Source of the DNA: Chamaecyparis obtusa | Lineage: Eukaryota > Streptophyta > Pinopsida > Cupressales > Cupressaceae | Direction: 5' to 3' | Assembly (NCBI GenBank): GCA_027943335.1 | Contig: BSBK01007845.1 | Location: 1 to 64,000 of the forward strand | Length of the DNA stretch: 64,000 nucleotides | Shown: one piece after another, positions 25,375 to 36,839 of the stretch | Position numbering within the stretch: position 1 is the stretch's first letter | How the letters are laid out: the number at the start of each line of letters is the position of its first letter | Program-made: the position numbers and the translations under genes | The notes under the pieces: model-generated | What the model was told of the DNA's origin: nothing | Seen by the model: the letters and a program-made list of their open reading frames with translations, nothing else | The model's database searches: none

Positions 25375-27894
25375 GTCCAAATGCAAACCATATTCTGGTT
25401 CATTATTGCTATGTGACTCTTCGAAAAGAGGATTGGTGTGCTTGTTATAATTCTCAAATGTGAATTGAGGAATACGAGAAGGAATATGGAAAATGTTTAG
25501 TAGAGGTTGTGGTTCAGGTGCATGGAATGGAAGAATGTTTTTGGAAAAAGATGAAGTGGAAGCCTTTGGAAGCTTGAATGTCAACTTCACTTGTTGTTCA
25601 ACATGAGACTCTCTTAAGAGAGATCTTGGAATCCATATAGCCATTGGCTTTTTATTTTCTTTGATGATTTAGAGAGAATATCTTGAATGATGAATTTTGG
25701 AACCCATACTTGTCTTGTAGTTTTCTTCTTAGATATCTCTTTTGACTTTATGCTTCCATGTTGATTAGAGGAGACATGGTGATCTTCTTTTTTTGATGGA
25801 TTCTTGTATTGCTTCTTTTTCTTGTATTGAACATTCAAGTTACTTCCAAAAGACTTGTGACTTGTGGAAGAAGAAGGAAAATATGACTGGTATAGATGGG
25901 TGGATGGATGAAAATGATTCAAGGGTATGCATCTATGTTGATCTTGAGGAAAGATAGGAGATGGAGGGACGTAAGGACCCAAGATGGATGATGAATTAGG
26001 AGAGTTAGGAGGGGAAAGTGAAGGGACATAAGGGCCCAATATGGAAGGAAGACGTGAAGCCCTTAGTATTGGTGGAGGAGGTCCAAGGATGGATGTGGAA
26101 GATGCAAAAGGATAATCAATAAGTTCATCAGCATCTATATCACAACCAAGGATATCAACATCTTTAGAGTGAGCATTAGAATTTTCAACAGGATCATGCA
26201 CATCTTGAATAGGAGCAGTTTCTTTGATAGGATCATTCGTAGCTTGCAAAGATTTAGGAAGAGTAGAAAGCGGAAGTGAACATGGAGTGGTAGAACAAGA
26301 AGATGGAAGACTTTGATCTTGACAAGTTGTTTTGGATAGCATAAGTGCATCATTTTTTTCTTGATTTTCAATAGGCTTAACATCAGAAGTAACAACACCA
26401 TTTTTAATAACCTTAATGGAAGTATCATCTTTAGAAAGCGCAAGCGTAGTAAGGTTATTTTGATTGTCAATAAGCTCAATAGTGTAAGTAGTAGCTTGAT
26501 CTTGCTTAGGAGATGGTGGAATGAATGCGAAACAGCGTAGAGGATCAAAAGAACCATGAAGCAGATCAGAAACATCATGAAAAGGATTGGATGACATGGA
26601 GGGTTCTTGATCTTGATCTTTTTTTATGTTCTTTTCTTTATCATTTTTAGAGTCCTCTTGACATGGAGCCACTTCTAAGGACAAGGAAGCAGGTTGGGAT
26701 TGTATGGAAGACTTTGGAGGAGATGGTGAAGGACTAGCTAAAGTAGGCATTATAGTGCATAAAGGCTTAGGCTCTTTAGGTTTAGCATTATTAAAAGTAT
26801 TTGCAGCCAAGTGAAGGTTAGCTTGAGTATCTTTAAGAGATGGCCCTTGAGAATAATTATAGGGAACCGCATGGAAAGCATTAGGATCTTTGTTGGATGA
26901 AGGATTTGTGCTCTTGAGGCTCCTTGAAGGCTTTGTGAAGGATTTGGAAGACTTAGCAGCTTTAGGAGATGTGTGGATATTGGAGGAAGTAGAGGATGGA
27001 AGGGGACCATCACAAGACAAAGGTTCAGCATTAACATGATCTTGCTTGAGAGTGTAATCTTTATTTTCAGCATGAGAGTTTTTAGACAAGACATGCTCAT
27101 AGTATCTTCGTTTATAATCAGCACGGAAAGCTTTCTCTTCCTCAATAGAAGTAGATGTATCATATTGTTCACAACAAATATCATAATTTCTCTCAAAATC
27201 AGAATCATAGGGATCACCATCACAATCTATCCAATAGGATGACCCTTTAGTAAGCCTAAGCACACGACGAGGAGGACTCTTAGGAACATAGGTGCTATAA
27301 GTATTACTACATTGTCCATCATCATAGTCATCATAGTCATCATAGTAATCATAGTCATCAAAGGTAGGTGTGTCACTCTTTGTGGAAGAGACATCACAAG
27401 GACTATCATGTTGCTCTTTATGGTATGTCTTCTGAAGAGAAGTAAGACTCTTAGGAGAAGTAGAAGAAGAATGATATCGTGAAGGAGAGGAAATTGAAGA
27501 CTTAGTGGAAGAAGAAGACTTGGATAATGAGGAATTCGAATAATGTTTAGAAGAGTCATGATAAGATTTGGAAGATGAAGAATGTGAATAGTGTTTAGAA
27601 GAATCATGATAAGATTTAGAAGATGAAGAATGAGAATGGTGTCTGGAAGAGTCATGATAAGACTTGGAAGGTGAAGAAGAATGAGAAGATTTAGATGATG
27701 AAGAATGTTTGGAAGAAGAAGATCGTGATATGATCATGTTTATGATTCTAGCAAAGGCATCTGATTTAAACATCTTTTATTTTATTTTTGCTATAAATTC
27801 ATCACTCATGAGAATTTTGGAAGAACAACACTTTTCAAATATGTCAATGAGCTCAAGATCATCTATTCTTAATAAAGGTTCCAAAGCTAGATAG
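25375..27894 (-). pseudogene. Serine-rich ORF of the LARD-like element, copy A
   Basis: The main open part starts at the ATG at 27,773 and runs 719 codons to 25,614. A 1-nt deletion relative to copy D near 25,665 shifts the end, which continues in another frame (25,644-25,375). A TAA just upstream of 27,773 cuts off the N-terminal 50-60 codons seen in copies B and D. Content in order: a Ser/His/Tyr-rich part with three near-repeats of SSSSKSYHDSSKHYSH, an Asp/Tyr run, RVLRLTKGSSYWIDCDGDPY, Ser/Pro-rich spacers, a SILGPYVP repeat part, a Lys-rich stretch and TRQVWVPKFIIQDILSK. No zinc knuckle, DSG protease, YxDD or integrase motif is visible. I do not recognise the family. Basic tracts and position would suit a nucleic-acid-binding structural protein, but that is inference. 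Confidence 0.75.
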
Positions 27895-28980
27895 TTAAGA
27901 TTCATGGTTCCAAAAGAGGACAAATCAAGCATAGGAATGATAGAAAAATAGAGGAATGCAAACTAGATAGTAGAAGAAAAAGAATCAAGAAGAAGAAGAA
28001 GAATTTCCCAAGGGAATAGAAGACTTTAGAAGAACATGGGAAATGGAGAAGAAAGAAGAAGACTAAGAGCCATCTTGTGCAATTGATACAATAATGTTCA
28101 TTGAGATGTTGAGCAACATGACAACACCTAGAATCTAAGATCTGGACTGACCAAGGAAGACTGAAAATAGAAGACCCTTGGTAATTGGATGACCTCACAA
28201 AATGTCAACACCAAACTAGGATAATCAAAGTTCTCTATTGTCCAAAGAGAAATGAAAAGATAAAAGAAGGGGCTTTACCAACACTGTCAAAGAGGTGCTT
28301 CAAATCAAAGGGTGACTACCCTTGCACTTTTGAACCAGGAGGTTGGGCTAGACCAAAATATAATTGAAATTGAGATTAAATGAAAATTATTTGGACAATA
28401 AGAGTACAAGAATTTCCCAAGAATGTAGCTCACAATTCTAGAGATAAACTTTCTCACCAAGAACAACCTTCTAATGCGATATTTCTCTTTGGCTAATGTG
28501 ATACTGATGTTGATCTTGACCAATTTGTGCAAAATTTTGAGTTTTAAGGTCTGATTTTGGATTTTCTGAATGTTAGGGTGAAAATGTCTGATGTCAATCA
28601 CAAATTTAACAGCATTTGAACAAGTTTGCAAACAGTAGAGGATCAAACATGTCTTCAAACACTTGAAACAAGGGCAAAAGCAACCTTGCCAAGACAAACA
28701 CTTATGATATCAAAATTGAAAAAGCACCCTATGAATGCTACCGATTGTTTGAATGTTGGTAATGTTTACATTGGTATAGCACAATCGAAGACACTTCAAG
28801 CAATATCTACCTACAAGACAAGGCTCAATACTTACCAACTTAGCCCACAACTTGATGCCCCCTTGCCTCACACCAAGTGGTTACCCACAAGAGATATTGG
28901 CTTTGTCGTGGAAGTGTCAAATGACACAACCAAAGGGACACATATGGTGAGTATCTTAAGGTGATCCGGGTAAACCACTT
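27895..28980 (-). other. Leader part of copy A, cut at the inverted junction
   Basis: Reverse complement of about 32,888-33,960 in copy B and about 37,793-38,870 in copy D. It ends at AAACCACTT (28,980), where copy B begins in opposite orientation. Confidence 0.8.
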
Positions 28981-30552
28981 AGCCACTTTCCATCATGTCT
29001 TGACCTTATTTGCTTTGGCCTGGAATTGGTCTTTGTATTTGTCTAGGGGGCATAACTATTCGCATTGGTCCTTTAGGTGCGTTTGTCTCTTGGGGCATTT
29101 CACAACAGGTGTTTTTCAACACCACCCCAAATAGTGTTTCTCAACACTACCCTTGCGTCGAGTGTTTCTTAACACTTATCAGGTGTCTTACCCAACAGTC
29201 TTGTATGATGTATTTTCACTAAGCAGATATGATACTCAAAATTTGACCCTATGACCAACACACACGCACTTAAACAATCAACTCGCTGACGATAGGATGA
29301 CTTTATTTTTCTTTGTGTGCTGTCTATGAGGATTTCTTTGATGAGTGGTCTCTCCCTGAGAAGTTTTCGATGATGCATAGCTAGAAGACTGAGGGTATGA
29401 GAACATGTTTTCTTTCTTTATCTGCTTGTGGGTATATTTTGTTGATCCTAACTGTCATGAGCATTTATGCTGGTCTTACTTGACACTATGGATTGACAAG
29501 GTATTATCCTTGACTATTTTGCAAGTGCATGCTTCTAGTTATCCTGACTTTCATGTGTCTTGATACAAGCATAATCTCGCCATATCAAACTTAGGTGATC
29601 TCACTGCATTAGTCATCTGGACCTACATGTCTTTGATGCCTAGGTGGGATTTCCACATTTCTATCTGATAAAGATCATATTCATATCCACATAGTTATGC
29701 TAGTGTGCATTGTATGATCTTACGATGCTACCAATAACGCTCAATGATGATAATTAGATGTCTATAAGCGTTGTGACCTTGCAAGTCAACCACTTTCATA
29801 GTAGCGTGCATTTTTAGGGTCATGATAGCTTAGTTTTTGCATCTTGCATATGAAGAGAGCTCTCCTTTTTATCATCTATAGACTAGTTGGTCAACTGTGC
29901 TTATTTTCTGATTCTTCTTGATCATATCTTTCATTTCTGGTCTTTCATATCACATCATTTTCTATCCATTTTCGGACTCGAAATCAAAATCCGAGTCGCG
30001 TTTCCAAATTTTCCCTTTCTTCTGAGCAGTTGACTGACCTTTTGAGGCATAATTTGATTTTCGATGGAATTTCTTCCTTCCATGTCTCTCAAATTTTCTA
30101 GTCTTTCATCCACTCTATTTCTATTCTTCTACTTCCTCACTGGGGCATGTTTTCACTGCCTAATGGTTATCCTCTTATCATTTATCTTCGATTGTGATTT
30201 CATTTCGATTTGATCATCTTTTATCGATTCCTTGTCTCTCCTCTACTCGATTTTGATTTCGATTCCGAGGGGGCAATATTTATGGGATTCTCATCCCTGA
30301 TTCTCTTGATTTTCCTGATTCAGACATCTTTTGTGAGCTTTTGCTCAAATTTGAGATTCTTATCTCTTACTTTGAATGTGATCCCGAATCGACCTCATGT
30401 TCAAAGGCCTTTGTTTATGCTTTGTCCGGGTGTGATCCCGAATCGACCTCACATCTAAGTTGTCTTGTGATCCTAGATCGATCTCACATTTCAATTCTTC
30501 TTTGACTGCATGTGTTCCTAGATCGATCACACATTAGTCAAAGAGGGGCAAA
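28981..30552 (+). other. 3' untranslated region of copy B (inverted copy of 22,462-24,050)
   Basis: Begins in sequence related to the reverse complement of about 24,050, diverged in its first 60 bp, and runs to the purine tract at 30,538-30,552. Copy B therefore starts in the 3' part of an element, not at an LTR. Confidence 0.8.
30377..30533 (+). repeat. Four iterated 23-bp imperfect palindromes before the PPT
   Basis: Units at 30,377-30,399, 30,431-30,453, 30,466-30,488 and 30,511-30,533 share the form TGTGATCC-(5 nt)-ATCGA..TCACA. The same four appear inverted at 22,484-22,640. They sit 5-160 bp upstream of the polypurine tract, a fixed place in the element, so they may be a protein-binding or RNA-structure signal. 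Confidence 0.75.
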
Positions 30553-31515
30553 TGTATGCACCCTAAAATGGTCGCCTAGACTTTGGGCCCCATTTATTTG
30601 ATTTATCAATCCTGAATCATTTTTATCAATAAATCAATATTTTCAACATTATCAATCTCTTGATTAAATCCTAATTTCGATCATATATTAGATTTTTATC
30701 CTATGGGCTAACCATTTATCCTAAGTCTTTATTTAATTAAAAGGAATATTTCCTCCCCTTTTGATTAAATAAAAAGCCCCACTTTTCCTCTTATCCTAAG
30801 TTGCACAAATAAAGCATTATTCCTATTTTATAAAAAGGAGAAAAGCACTTTTTGTCTCATATGGACATAAAGTCAACTCTTATTTTCCTATTGGAGGATA
30901 CTTGTGCACATGGATTGCTCCTCTTTCAAGCTCCACCGCTGATTAAGACTTTTTGCCTCTTAATCTCCATGGTCCATTTCACCTCATTTCTTATAAAAGG
31001 AGAGCTCTCTCCTTCATTTATATCTCATGTTTTTATGCTAATGTTATGCTGCAGGTTTTAGGTGCATTTGGAGCTTTTGAGGATATTGAAAACTTGTTGC
31101 ATTTCATTGTAGTTGCATATTTCCTTTCTTAGTTGCATGATAATGGCATTCTTAGTGTAGATCTCCTTTTATGCAATAGAATAAGCTCACATAGTCTAAA
31201 TAGGAGGCATTGTAATCCATTGCTATTTCCTTTCATAGATTAGTCACATTGCATTTTCATTTCCATAGACTAGTTTGCATTGCATTTTCATAGTGATTCT
31301 TCAGGATATTGGCACTCTTGCCCTTGTCCTCATTTGAATCTCTCGTTGTGTGGTTGACTAGCAAGGTCACAAGCTTGTAGCTCTAGCTGAGAGCAAATAC
31401 ATCATAGTCCCTTGCAACTCCATGCATAGAGAGCTATGAGCCGCTTTGTGAGGCCTCATTCTTGAGAAACTTTGCATGTAATGGTTCATAGAAGTGCACC
31501 ATTTTAGTGTGTATA
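30553..31515 (+). repeat. Complete LTR inside copy B, 963 bp
   Basis: Starts TGTATGCACCC after the purine tract AAAGAGGGGCAAA and ends TTTTAGTGTGTATA (terminal CA mutated to TA), followed by the primer site. It is thus the 3' LTR of what precedes and the 5' LTR of what follows, the arrangement expected of a one-LTR circle or a tandem dimer. A TATAAAAGGAGAG promoter motif is at about 30,992. Confidence 0.92.
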
Positions 31516-31519
31516 TTTC

Positions 31520-31537
31520 TGGCGCCCACCGTGGGGC
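31520..31537 (+). other. Primer binding site TGGCGCCCACCGTGGGGC
   Basis: The 18-nt site lies 4 nt after the LTR. The TGGCGCC start is typical of plant Ty3/gypsy elements rather than copia, which places this non-autonomous family with a gypsy-type partner. A truncated form, TGGCGCCCA, is present in copy D at 37,298. Confidence 0.85.
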
Positions 31538-31628
31538 AGAATAGTTTTATTTTGTCCTTCATTTTCTGCATTTTTCATCATTTATTTTCGTTAATTTTGC
31601 GCAAACAGGTGAAACACCGCTTGCGGGC

Positions 31629-31796
31629 ATTCTGTTCATGCTTGTGAGTATTCTGTTCACGCAGGCAAGTATTCTGTTCACGCCTATGAGCATTCTGTTC
31701 ACGCGTCTACATTTTCTATTCACGCATCTACATTTTCTTTTCATGCTTTTGCATATTCTTTTCATGCTTGTGCACATTTTAATCACACCTGCCAGC
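31629..31796 (+). repeat. 21-bp leader minisatellite, eight units
   Basis: Units of exactly 21 bp begin at 31,629, 31,650, 31,671, 31,692, 31,713, 31,734, 31,755 and 31,776. They carry the core ATTCTGTTCACGC followed by a variable 8-mer, and the last units are degenerate. It lies about 90 bp after the primer site in the untranslated leader. Copy D lacks this part. Confidence 0.9.
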
Positions 31797-33938
31797 TTTT
31801 AAATGTCGCGTTTTAACTATTAAATGTCGCCTGGTATTATCTGTTGAATTTTGCTAGTTTATTTGTTATTTTTAATTTTTTGAAAATTTCAGCGTTTTCA
31901 AATCCGTGCCTCTGGAAAACGGGTGCCTATTTTTGAGAAATTTTTGCAAATGATATCAAAATTTTAAGTGTTATATATCATTGGAAAGGTCTTTCCAAGC
32001 CTAATCCAACCATGATGGTTTCATTTTAAGATTTTGTCATTTGATTAGTTATTTTTGCAGATTATCTAATTTTTCATGTGCTAACCATTGTTAGATTTTG
32101 GATTTTGCTAACCATTGTGGAGCTAACAAGTTGTGGTTGTAGGTGCCTCTTGCTTGAATATTTTGTCAAAATCGCATGTCAAAGAGGGCTACTAATGGTT
32201 TTTGTAGGGCTGCCCATGCATAAAAAAACAAACAAAACTTGCTTATTTATTTGCTTTCCTTTTAAGTGTGGCAAATACTAGTTGTTTCCTTTCATAGGCA
32301 CTTAATACCTTGTTGTAGAAATTTTGAGGTGGTAGGAGAGTATGCTCTTCACCCTTTAGGTGAATCAGAAAATCTTGACCCATCTTAAGGTTTTGGAAGC
32401 AAGGGAGTAATTGAATCTCTTTTTGCTTGGGGTGTTTGGGAGAAGTTTTTGAGATAGGGGAGTATGCTCTTCACCCTCGTGGTGAACCAAAAACCTTGAA
32501 CCTCAAAAATCATCCATTCTTTGTTTAGTTTAGGATCCTTTAGCGGGCCTGCTCTTGAGCAATCAAGAGGAATGACTCAAGTGGGGACAACCTTGTCATC
32601 ATTTTCCTTGGTGGCAAGTGATTCCAACTCACTATAATCTCAAGGCTATCAAGGACACCAAAAACCTTGGTAGACATAAGACTTATCTTCGTTTGATGTG
32701 AGTAGCTCATGGGATTGCGACCATGGGGAAAACATTGAACAAGAATGCTTAAGGTACTCTTGAGGCCGCGAGGTCCTAGTCCTTTATGAGGAGCAAGAGG
32801 GGTGTTGTGAACGGAAATCCTTATTAAGAACCATTAGATAGAAGCCACCTTATTTAGCCGCTTATCTTCTTAGTGCAAGGATTGATCCAAGTGGTTTACC
32901 CGGATCACCTTAAGATACTCACCATATGTGTCCCTTTGGTTGTGTCATTTGACACTTCCACGACAAAGCCAATATCTCTTGTGGGTAGCCACTTGGTGTG
33001 AGGCAAGGGGGCATCAAGTTGTGTGCTAAGTTGGTAAGTATTGAGCCTTGACCTTTTTAAGATAGATTTGCTTGATTTGTCTTCGGTTGTGCGATGCTAG
33101 TGTAAATGTTCTCAACATACAAACAATCGGTAGCATTCATAGGGTGCTTTTTCAATTTTGATATCATAAGTGTTTGTCTTGGCAAGGTTGCTTTTGCCCT
33201 TGCTTCAAGTGTTTGAAGACATGTTTGATCCTCTACTGTTTGCAAACTTGTTCAAATGCTGTTAAATTTGTGATTGACATCAGACATTTTCACCCTAACA
33301 TTCAGAAAATCCAAAATCAGACCTTAAAACTCAAAATTTTGCACAAATTGGTCAAGATCAACATCAGTATCACATTAGCCAAAGAGAAATATCGCATTAG
33401 AAGGTTGTTCTTGGTGAGAAAGTTTATCTCTAGAATTGTGAGCTACTTTCTTGGGAAATTCTCGTACTCTTATTGTCCAAATAATTTTCATTTAATCTCA
33501 ATTTCAATTATATTTTGGCCTAGCCCAACCTCCTGGTTCAAAAGTGCAAGGGTAGTCACCCTTTGATTTGAAGCACCTCTTTGACAGTGTTGGTAAAGCC
33601 CATTCTTCTATCTTTTCATTTCTCTTTGGACAATAGAGAACTTTGATTATCCTAGTTTGGTGTTGACATTTTGTGAGGTCATCCTATTACCAAGGGTCTT
33701 CTATTTTCAGTCTTCCTTGGTCAGTCCAGATCTTAGATCCTAGGTGTTGTCATGTTGCTCAACATCTCAATGAACGTTATGGTATCAATTGCACAAGATG
33801 GCTCTTAGTCTTCTTCTTTCTTCTCCATTTTCCATGTTCTTCTGAAGTCTTCTATTCCCATGGGAAATTCTTCTTCTTCTTCTTGATTCTTTTTCTCCTA
33901 CTATCTAGTTTGCATTCCTCTATTTTTCTATCATTCCT
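31797..33938 (+). other. Leader of copy B
   Basis: About 2.1 kb between the minisatellite and the ORF start. The 62- to 130-codon open frames here also occur in the other copies but contain no recognisable domain. The part from about 32,410 is repeated directly at about 37,310-38,840. Confidence 0.7.
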
Positions 33939-35194
33939 ATGCTTGATTTCTCATCTTTTGGAACCATGAATCTTGACTATCTTGTTAAGGAACCTCTCTT
34001 AAGAATAGACGATCTTGAGCTCATTGACATATTCGAAAAGTGTTGTTCCTCCAAAATTCTCATGAGTGATGAATTTATAGCAAAAATAAAGATGATTAAA
34101 TCAGATGCCTTTGCTAGAATCATAAACATGATCGTATCACAATCTTCTTCTTCCAAACATTCTTCATCATCTAAATCTTTTCATTCTTCTTCACCTTCCA
34201 TGTCTTATCATGACTCTTCCAGACATCATTCTCATTCTTCATCTTCTAAGTCTTATCATGATTCTTCTAAACACTATTCACATTCTTCATCTTCCAAATC
34301 TTATCATGACTCTTCTAAACATTATTCAAATTCCTCATTATCCAAGTCTTCTTCTTCCACTAAGTCTTCAATTTCCTCTCCTTCACGATATCATTCTTTT
34401 TCTACTTCTCCTAAGAGTCTTACTTCTCTTCAGAAGACATACCATAAAGAGCAACATGATAGTCCTTGTGATGTCTCTTCCACAAAGAGTGACACACCTA
34501 CCTTTGATGACTATGATGACTATGATGACTATGATGATGGACAATGTAGTAATACTTATGGCACCTCTATTCCTAAGAGTCCTCGTCGTGTGCTTAGGCT
34601 TACTAAAGGGTCATCTTATTGGATAGATTGTGATGGTGATCCATATGATTCTGATTTTGAGAGAAATTATGATATTTGTTGTGAACAATATGATACATCT
34701 ACTTCAATTTAGGAAGAGAAAGCTTTTTGTGTTGATTATAAATGTAGATACTATGAGTATCTCTCCTCTAAAAACTCTCATGCTGAAAATAAAGATTACA
34801 CTCTCAAGCAAGATCATGTTAATGTTGAACCTTTGTCTTGTGATGGTCCCCTTCCATCCTCTACTTCCTCCAATATCCACACATCTCCTAAAGCTGCTAA
34901 GTCTTCCAAATCTTTCACAAAGCCTTCAAGGAGCCTTAAGAGCACAAATCCTTCGTCCAACAATGATCCTAATGCTTTCCATGCGGTTCCCTATAGTTAT
35001 CCTCAAGGGCCATCTCTTAAAGATACTCAAGCTAACCTTCACTTGGCTGCAAATACTTTTAATAATGCTAAACCTAAAGAGCCTAAGCCTTTATGCACTA
35101 TAATGCCTACTTTAGCTAGTCCTTCACCATCTCCTCCAAAGTCTTCCATACAATCCCAACCTGCTTCCTTGTCCTTAGAAGTGGCTCCATGTCA
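33939..35194 (+). pseudogene. Serine-rich ORF, copy B, truncated
   Basis: The frame opens at 33,939 (MLDFSSFGTMNL), has one in-frame TAG at 34,710-34,712 and continues in the same frame to about 35,194. There the element sequence breaks off in GCTCCATGTCA and mosaic filler follows. About 420 codons correspond to the N-terminal half of the copy D frame. The N-terminal block LRIDDLELIDIFEKCC...SDEFIAKIK is present here and in copy D but is separated from the main frame by a stop in copy A. Function is unknown. Confidence 0.75.
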
Positions 35195-35575
35195 TAACTT
35201 GGCTTTGCGAGTGCATGCTTCTAGTTGACTGCATAAAAGATATACAAAGGTGCTCCTAATAGTATCAAAGAGAGCTATGAGCTAATAAGTGCATGCTCCA
35301 TATGAGACAAAAAATGCTTTTCTCCTTTTTATAAAATAGGAATAATGCAAAGGACATGCTCAAGTCCTTTGTATATGGAAGGTCCTTTGTAACACTTATG
35401 ATCCCAGCTATATCTTTTCTGTCTCATATATGGAAGGTCCTTTGTAGCACTTATGATTAAATAAAAATCTCCCACTTTCCCTCTTATCCTAAGTTGCACA
35501 AATAGAGCATTATTCATATAGCTGGGACCTTACAAATAAAGCATTATTCATATTTTACAAAGGACTGCCAAAAAT
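35195..35575. other. Mosaic filler C1 made of short element-derived words
   Basis: Consecutive short segments match scattered places in the element on both strands. GTGCATGCTTCTAGTT is also at about 29,525, AAAGATATACAAAGG at about 24,352, and the TATGAGACAAAAA...TATAAAATAGG block is LTR. The word TCCTTTGTATAT or its reverse recurs. Segments are about 10-90 bp. This is what repeated template switching would leave. Confidence 0.7.
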
Positions 35576-36181
35576 GTGTGCTATAAATGTGTCACACTTC
35601 TATGAATCATTACATGCAAGGAAACTCAAGAATGAGCCCTCACAAATCGATCCATAGCTCCCTAGGCATGGAGTGCAAGGGTTTTTAAGAATGCTCTCAG
35701 CTAGAGCTATTTAGCCTATAACCTTGCTAGTAAACCATGCAATGGGAGATTCAATGAAGACAAGGGCAAGAATGCCAATATCCTCAAGAATCAAGAATGA
35801 AATACAATGCAAGCTAGTTTAAGAATGGAAATGCAAGCTAAACTATAGAAATGAAAGATGCAAGTATTACAAAGCCTCCTAGTTAAACTAGATGAATTAA
35901 TCTAAAGCATAAAGGAAATCTAAGCTAAGAATGCCAAGAAAATGAAGCTACTATGCAAGAAATGAAATCTAACTATGAAGCAAGAAAGCCATGATGATGC
36001 AAGAATGAAGACAAGAAGATAGAGTGTTGATGAAGATCTAAGATGAATGCCAACAATGCTCCAAATCTTCAAACCCTAGATGCAAGAATGTCTCCAAAAG
36101 CTCCAAGATGACCTAGAAAACCTGTAGCATAACAATAGCATAAAAATTTGTGTGTCTAGAATGAAGAAGAGAGCTCTTCTT
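35576..36181 (-). repeat. Divergent LTR fragment of a related subfamily
   Basis: Runs parallel to the 963-bp LTR end (CACTTCTAT, CATTACATGCAAGG, CTCAAGAATGAG, GCATGGAGT...) but with many substitutions and indels. A TATAAAAGAAGAGC motif on the minus strand is at about 36,182. The U3 beyond it does not match the other LTRs. It probably comes from a related, possibly autonomous, gypsy element. Confidence 0.7.
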
Positions 36182-36811
36182 TTATAGGAAATGAGGAGGA
36201 AGATATGAAAAGATGGTAGGATTGCAAGATTTGTGAGCAGGATAGCGTAATTCGTCCACCAGGAACTTGAAGTGAAATTTATGCTTTTTCATTTGTAAGA
36301 TGGATGTTGAAGTAACCAAGGCATTACCAACTTTGTTCTCAGCACTAGGAATGGGTTGAAGTGTAACAGATATGAAATCATGCTTGAAGTAGTGCATCAT
36401 TTTTTTGTAGAGAATCAGCTTGTCATCTTTTATTTGATAATCAATATTTTTGAGCAGATTTTTATTTTTACTTTTCTTAGGTTCGGATACCGCGACAATG
36501 TGGTTTTCGCCATCCGACCATTGCTCTTTTCTTTTGACTTGATGATTGTGATGTTTGATTGTTGATTCAATATTTTTTGTGGCTAGTTCGCTGGTGGAAG
36601 AAGTAACAGGTGTTGATGCAAGATGAAATGAAGTGACTGGTTCAATAGCATTTATGCGAGGGGCGTCATCTCTGGTAACAAGAGAGGTTGAGCCTATAGG
36701 GTAAGCTCCAAAAGTAGCTAGATCTAGACTCGTCATAGAAGAACCAGTGTGGTCCACTAAGGCAATACGAGGAACAAACTCATCAGACCCCACACAAGAC
36801 CCATCAACCAC
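36182..36811 (-). pseudogene. Ty3/gypsy pol fragment, RNase H to integrase linker
   Basis: A 209-codon minus-strand frame. Its middle (ILYKKMMHYFKHDFISV, then IPSAENKVGNALVTSTSIL) matches the end of a Ty3/gypsy RNase H and the following linker, where family members read about N-x-x-A-D-A-L-A-x-x-A-S. The following FLVDELRYP resembles the linker before integrase. In known elements this enzyme removes the RNA template during cDNA synthesis. The first 70 residues are unrecognised and no catalytic core is complete, so it is a dead fragment. It lies directly ahead of the divergent LTR piece on the same strand. It is the only enzyme-coding gypsy sequence in the composite and a candidate trace of the helper element. 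Confidence 0.6.
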
Positions 36812-36839
36812 GTCGAGATGGTTACTACAAGAATGAACC

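Noticed and set aside
26135..27655. Leu/Met-rich frames overlapping the Ser-rich ORF
   Set aside because: They are out-of-frame readings of the biased Ser codons and recur only because the element recurs.
30852..31061. 69-codon ORF repeated in LTR copies
   Set aside because: It lies across the LTR promoter region, has no domain, and is open only because the LTRs are nearly identical.
31629..31796. CRISPR-like regular repeats
   Set aside because: The 21-bp units are head-to-tail without unique spacers, and the context is a plant LTR element.
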